This document shows positions 24,710 through 27,364 of a stretch of DNA of 27,364 nt, piece by piece; position 1 is the first letter of the stretch; each line of letters starts with the position of its first letter. The notes beneath the pieces are model-generated. The model ran no database searches, was not told the origin of the DNA, and saw nothing but the letters and a program-made list of their open reading frames with translations. A program made the position numbers and the translations under genes. The stretch lies in the NCBI GenBank assembly GCA_051891195.1, contig JBJFEZ010000054.1, positions 1 through 27,364 of the forward strand. The letters are read 5' to 3'. Source of the DNA: CAG-273 sp051891195 (lineage in GTDB: Bacteria; Bacillota; Clostridia; TANB77; CAG-508).

Positions 24710-26110
24710 TTATAATTGATTAACTAAATTTTTAAATTGATTTCCTCTATCTTCAAAATTTTTAAACAAGTCAAAGCTAGCACTAGCTGGTGAAAATAAC
24801 ACAATTTCATTTGAATTAGCTATTTCATATGCTTTTTGTACCGTTTCTTTTAAAGTACTGCAATGATATATTGGCATTTGTTTATTCTGCATTTCTAAAC
24901 TTATCTTAACTGCCTCCTCTATTTTTGGTGCAGTAGCTCCCATTAGTATAAGCTTACTTACATTGTCTACAATAGGCTTTGCTATAGGCGTGTAATCTAG
25001 ATGTTTGTCATATCCTCCTGCTATTAAAACAATTTTTTCACTAAACGAATTAAGTCCTGCAATAGTTCTTGTTGGAGATGTTCCTATTGAATCATTATAC
25101 CATTTTACTCCATTAATTTCTCTTACAAATTCTAAACGATGTTCTACACCTTTAAATTCTTGTATAGCTTTAGCTTGTATTTCTGGTTCTACCAAGCTAG
25201 ATGTTGCAGCTATTGCAGCACATATATTTTCGTAATTGTGAACCCCTCTTAAATGAATATCCTTTACACTTAAAATATGTCTTCTAACTTTATCTTTGCA
25301 TTCTTTAATCTTTTCACAATCATAAATAATTCCATCATCTAATTTTTCTTTTCTACTAAAATATACAACTTTTCCTTTTGCTTCTTGTTTTAACTGCCTT
25401 GTAATATCATTATCATAATTTAGTATTAGAATATCATTACTATTTTGGCTTTTAAAAATATTTTTCTTTGAGTCTATGTATTCTTCATAAGATTTATGAA
25501 TATCTAAGTGATTTGGTGATATATTAGTAATAACAGCTATGTGTGGGCTAATCTGCATATCCATTAACTGAAAACTACTAAGTTCTAGTACAACAACATC
25601 TTCAGGTGTCATTTGGTTTACTTTAGTAAATAGAGGAAAACCTATATTTCCTCCTAAATAGCAGTTTCTACCGCTTTGTTTTATAATATTATATATTAAA
25701 CTAGTTGTTGTTGTTTTACCATCACTACCTGTAATTCCAATAATTGTTCCTGGGCAAGTTTGCATTAACATTTCTATTTCAGATGTAAGTATTGCACCTT
25801 TTTGTACTTCTGCTACAATTTCTGGAGTATCAGGTCTACAGCTTGGAGAACGAAAAATAATAGAAAAACCTTGTAAATTTTTCAAATTGTCTTCTCCTAA
25901 AAACAAATCAAAATTATATTTATGTATTTTTTCTATAATCTCATTATCTAATTTATCAATAGAACGCTTGTCAAAAAATGCTGCATTTGCTCCTAAGCTA
26001 TAGAAATAGTCTATTAAAGGAAGGTTGCTTACTCCTAAACCTATTACTGCAACTCTTTTTCCTCTTATATAGCTTTCAAATTCATTTAATTTTTTATTTA
26101 CATATGGCAT
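24710..26110 (-). CDS. murD: UDP-N-acetylmuramoylalanine--D-glutamate ligase
   Basis: Adds D-Glu to UDP-MurNAc-L-Ala in cytoplasmic peptidoglycan precursor synthesis. I place the start at ATG 26110 (MPYVNKKLNEF), with AAGGGG upstream; the frame stays open 11 codons further but would run into the preceding gene. In the resulting 466 residues: an N-terminal Rossmann domain (VAVIGLGVSNLPLIDY, about 20-35), the ATP loop GITGSDGKTTT (125-135), the central SSFQLMDM and NISPNHLDIH segments with the carbamate-lysine region, and the C-terminal domain with the HRLEFV, YNDSIGTSPTRT and AGGYDKHLDY motifs. All are typical of MurD. It starts 13 bases after the kinase-like gene, so the two are co-transcribed. 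Confidence 0.97.
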   Translation of the reverse strand: MPYVNKKLNEFESYIRGKRVAVIGLGVSNLPLIDYFYSLGANAAFFDKRSIDKLDNEIIEKIHKYNFDLFLGEDNLKNLQGFSIIFRSPSCRPDTPEIVAEVQKGAILTSEIEMLMQTCPGTIIGITGSDGKTTTTSLIYNIIKQSGRNCYLGGNIGFPLFTKVNQMTPEDVVVLELSSFQLMDMQISPHIAVITNISPNHLDIHKSYEEYIDSKKNIFKSQNSNDILILNYDNDITRQLKQEAKGKVVYFSRKEKLDDGIIYDCEKIKECKDKVRRHILSVKDIHLRGVHNYENICAAIAATSSLVEPEIQAKAIQEFKGVEHRLEFVREINGVKWYNDSIGTSPTRTIAGLNSFSEKIVLIAGGYDKHLDYTPIAKPIVDNVSKLILMGATAPKIEEAVKISLEMQNKQMPIYHCSTLKETVQKAYEIANSNEIVLFSPASASFDLFKNFEDRGNQFKNLVNQL

Positions 26111-26123
26111 AGTAATTTCCCCT

Positions 26124-26813
26124 TTAATTTTTAGTATATTCAATAAATTGTAATACTTTATTAGTAGAGTCTTGAACTGTTTTGCAATCAGTTACATCTA
26201 CTAAAATAGTTTTATCATATATTTTATAATAACCTGCTTTTTTTTGCAATTCATCTCTTTTTTGAATATTTAATTTTAGCTCTTCTAAGTCTATTTTGTT
26301 GTTATATTGTATGCTTTTTCTTTTAATGCGTTCATCTAAAGAAGCGGTAATCATAAAATGATAATCTAAGTTTGGATATATTTCCATTAAGGCTCTTCCT
26401 GAAACTATTATGTTGTATTGTTGTTTATATTTATCTATTAGGTTTCTGCCAAAAGCATATAATCTTTCGTTATTTGCTATAGTTCCAACTTCTGAAACAG
26501 CTATAGAAGAATTTGCTGATTGTAAATCTTCTTCTTCTATTTTTTTTCCATCTACATATATTGCAGTTTGCCTATTTTCTATTGCAATTTGAATTTTTAA
26601 TTTATCCATTATAGATTTTATATCTACTTGCAACATATTTTGCTTTAATTCAGATAAATCTAATCCAGATTTTAATAAACTATATACTATTGCTCTATAT
26701 AAGTTTCCACCTTCTAAAATAATACTATTTGGTATATTGTTTAATAATTCTCTACATATTGCACTTTTTCCTGCTCCTACATATCCTTCTATTCCAATTA
26801 CTATATTATTCAT
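26124..26813 (-). CDS. Cytidylate kinase-like P-loop kinase
   Basis: A 229-residue nucleotide kinase. The P-loop GYVGAGKS lies at 9-16, then GGNLYRAIVYSLL (about 35-47), which matches the TGALYRA segment of (d)CMP kinases, a central NMP-binding insert, SGRALMEIYPNLDYHFMITA (about 139-158) corresponding to the GRD...FPDADLKIFLTA stretch, and the lid DERIKRK. Length and order fit Cmk. However, several usually conserved Cmk residues differ (GRD is GRA, for example), so it could be a divergent paralogue with another substrate. I leave the symbol empty for that reason. It begins a transcription unit with murD. Confidence 0.7.
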   Translation of the reverse strand: MNNIVIGIEGYVGAGKSAICRELLNNIPNSIILEGGNLYRAIVYSLLKSGLDLSELKQNMLQVDIKSIMDKLKIQIAIENRQTAIYVDGKKIEEEDLQSANSSIAVSEVGTIANNERLYAFGRNLIDKYKQQYNIIVSGRALMEIYPNLDYHFMITASLDERIKRKSIQYNNKIDLEELKLNIQKRDELQKKAGYYKIYDKTILVDVTDCKTVQDSTNKVLQFIEYTKN

Positions 26814-26920
26814 ATTTACTCACATTCCTTTTCTAAGTCACAAATCTGTTTGGAAAAGAATTTTAACCCTTTTTCCTTTAATTTTTTTCTCCTTTATTAT
26901 ACTATACTTTTTTGTTTTTT

Positions 26921-26951
26921 TGAATATTTTTTTGAATTTCTGTTCACAATA
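26921..26951 (+). promoter_or_regulatory. Possible sigma-G-type promoter of the Asn-rich gene
   Basis: TGAATA (26921-26926) and CACAATA (26945-26951) with 18 bases between resemble the forespore consensus TGAATA-N17/18-CATACTA: 6 of 6 at -35 and 5 of 7 at -10. It ends about 30 bases before the start of the small ORF. AT-rich sequence makes chance matches easy. Confidence 0.4.
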
Positions 26952-26983
26952 ATAAAGTAAATAAAGAAATGGAGGTGCTTTTT

Positions 26984-27097
26984 ATGTCAGAAAACCAAAA
27001 TAAACAAAATAATAAAAACAATAAAAAAAATAATAACAACAATAAAAATGAAAGAAATAATAACAATAATAACGAAAGAAACAATAACTGCAAATAA
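26984..27097 (+). CDS. Asn-rich 37-residue protein
   Basis: A small ORF led by a strong ribosome binding site, GGAGGTG 7 bases before the ATG. The product MSENQNKQNNKNNKKNNNNN continues KNERNNNNNNERNNNCK: about half Asn, the rest mainly Lys, Arg, Glu and Gln, with one Cys near the end and no hydrophobic residue beyond the start Met. It would be fully soluble and disordered. Small Asn-rich polar proteins of this kind occur as minor acid-soluble spore proteins, and the upstream promoter looks sigma-G-like, so a forespore protein is a reasonable guess. The near-perfect RBS is the best argument that it is translated; the low-complexity coding could be chance. Confidence 0.6.
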   Translation: MSENQNKQNNKNNKKNNNNNKNERNNNNNNERNNNCK

Positions 27098-27117
27098 TTT
27101 CTTTTAACTTTTGTATA

Positions 27118-27237
27118 GTAAGATATACCATTCTAAATTGACATCCATTAGTTTTAGTTTTGTTTTATTCCCTTTCTTTTAGTTTTTTTCTTTGTTTTAT
27201 TTCTTTTGAATGATTATTTTAGATATGTATATCTTAC
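27118..27237. repeat. 11-bp inverted repeat pair around a pyrimidine-rich segment
   Basis: GTAAGATATAC (27118-27128) and its exact complement GTATATCTTAC (27227-27237) are 98 bases apart. The plus-strand copy is followed by five T's. The sequence between is strongly T/C-rich on the plus strand and holds no ORF. It could be the end of the Asn-rich gene's transcript or a small element; I see no other support. Confidence 0.5.
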
Positions 27238-27364
27238 TTTTTAAATTCTATATCTTTTATTAATTCATATACCATTGTTGGGTATCCATTTAATTTATTA
27301 AAATCATACATTTCTTTTGCTTCATTATAAAAAGGCCCTTCCGCAAAATTTTTTATTATTAAAG
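27234..27364 (-). CDS. 3' end of an unidentified gene, cut by the window edge
   Basis: From the right edge an open frame on the minus strand gives 42 codons ending in TAA at 27236-27234: LIIKNFAEGPFYNEAKEMYD, then FNKLNGYPTMVYELIKDIEF and KK. The varied amino-acid composition, with G, P, W-free but ordinary residue use, looks like real coding and like a natural C-terminus. I do not recognise the family. The 27227-27237 repeat arm overlaps its stop codon. Confidence 0.65.
   Translation of the reverse strand, partial: LIIKNFAEGPFYNEAKEMYDFNKLNGYPTMVYELIKDIEFKK

Overview
The window comes from a very AT-rich, spore-forming member of the Bacillota, most likely an uncultured Clostridia-type anaerobe. 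The evidence is the sporulation genes yabP, yabQ and a ytvI-like gene, a coat-like protein, SD-led AT-rich genes packed mostly on the minus strand, and prfB with a programmed frameshift at an in-frame TGA, which also shows that TGA is a stop codon here. I did not compute base composition. No rRNA, tRNA, CRISPR array, transposase or phage gene was seen.

Layout from the left edge. Positions 1-867 are gene-free and extremely AT-rich, with three diverged copies of a short repeat. A minus-strand housekeeping and sporulation block follows: prfB, yabP, yabQ, divIC, rho. Directly upstream of prfB, and overlapping its start, is a restriction-modification pair (methyltransferase and PD-(D/E)XK-like nuclease). 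It is preceded by an internally deleted gene that still carries a good promoter. Next come a two-component system (8825-6968), an FtsX-type ABC permease and ATPase (12185-8892), an operon encoding a VTC-domain protein, a DUF4956 membrane protein and a Cthe_2159-like beta-helix protein (15580-12321), a polysaccharide deacetylase, a GT51 peptidoglycan transglycosylase, a membrane-anchored protein of unknown function, and secA. In many Bacillota secA and prfB are adjacent. Here about 13.6 kb of envelope-stress and defence genes lies between them.

To the right of secA are a plus-strand OB-like membrane-anchored protein, a convergent YtvI-like permease sharing a perfect 20-bp bidirectional terminator, a cysteine-rich CBS-domain protein, a coat-like protein with a sigma-K-like promoter, a structured RNA candidate closed by a perfect 29-bp stem with an internal pseudoknot, murD, a cytidylate-kinase-like gene, an Asn-rich 37-residue ORF with a possible sigma-G promoter, and the 3' end of an unidentified gene at the right edge.

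Two observations stand out. First, 24495-24669 looks like a complex structured non-coding RNA, and its neighbourhood near secA suggests the raiA-motif class. Second, the promoters of the ABC transporter operon and of the transglycosylase gene share an almost identical operator, AGTTAC-N5-AGTTAC with an 11-bp period, at nearly the same distance from their -10 boxes. That implies one OmpR-type regulator, plausibly the one encoded at 8169-8825, joins antimicrobial export and cell-wall synthesis into a small regulon.
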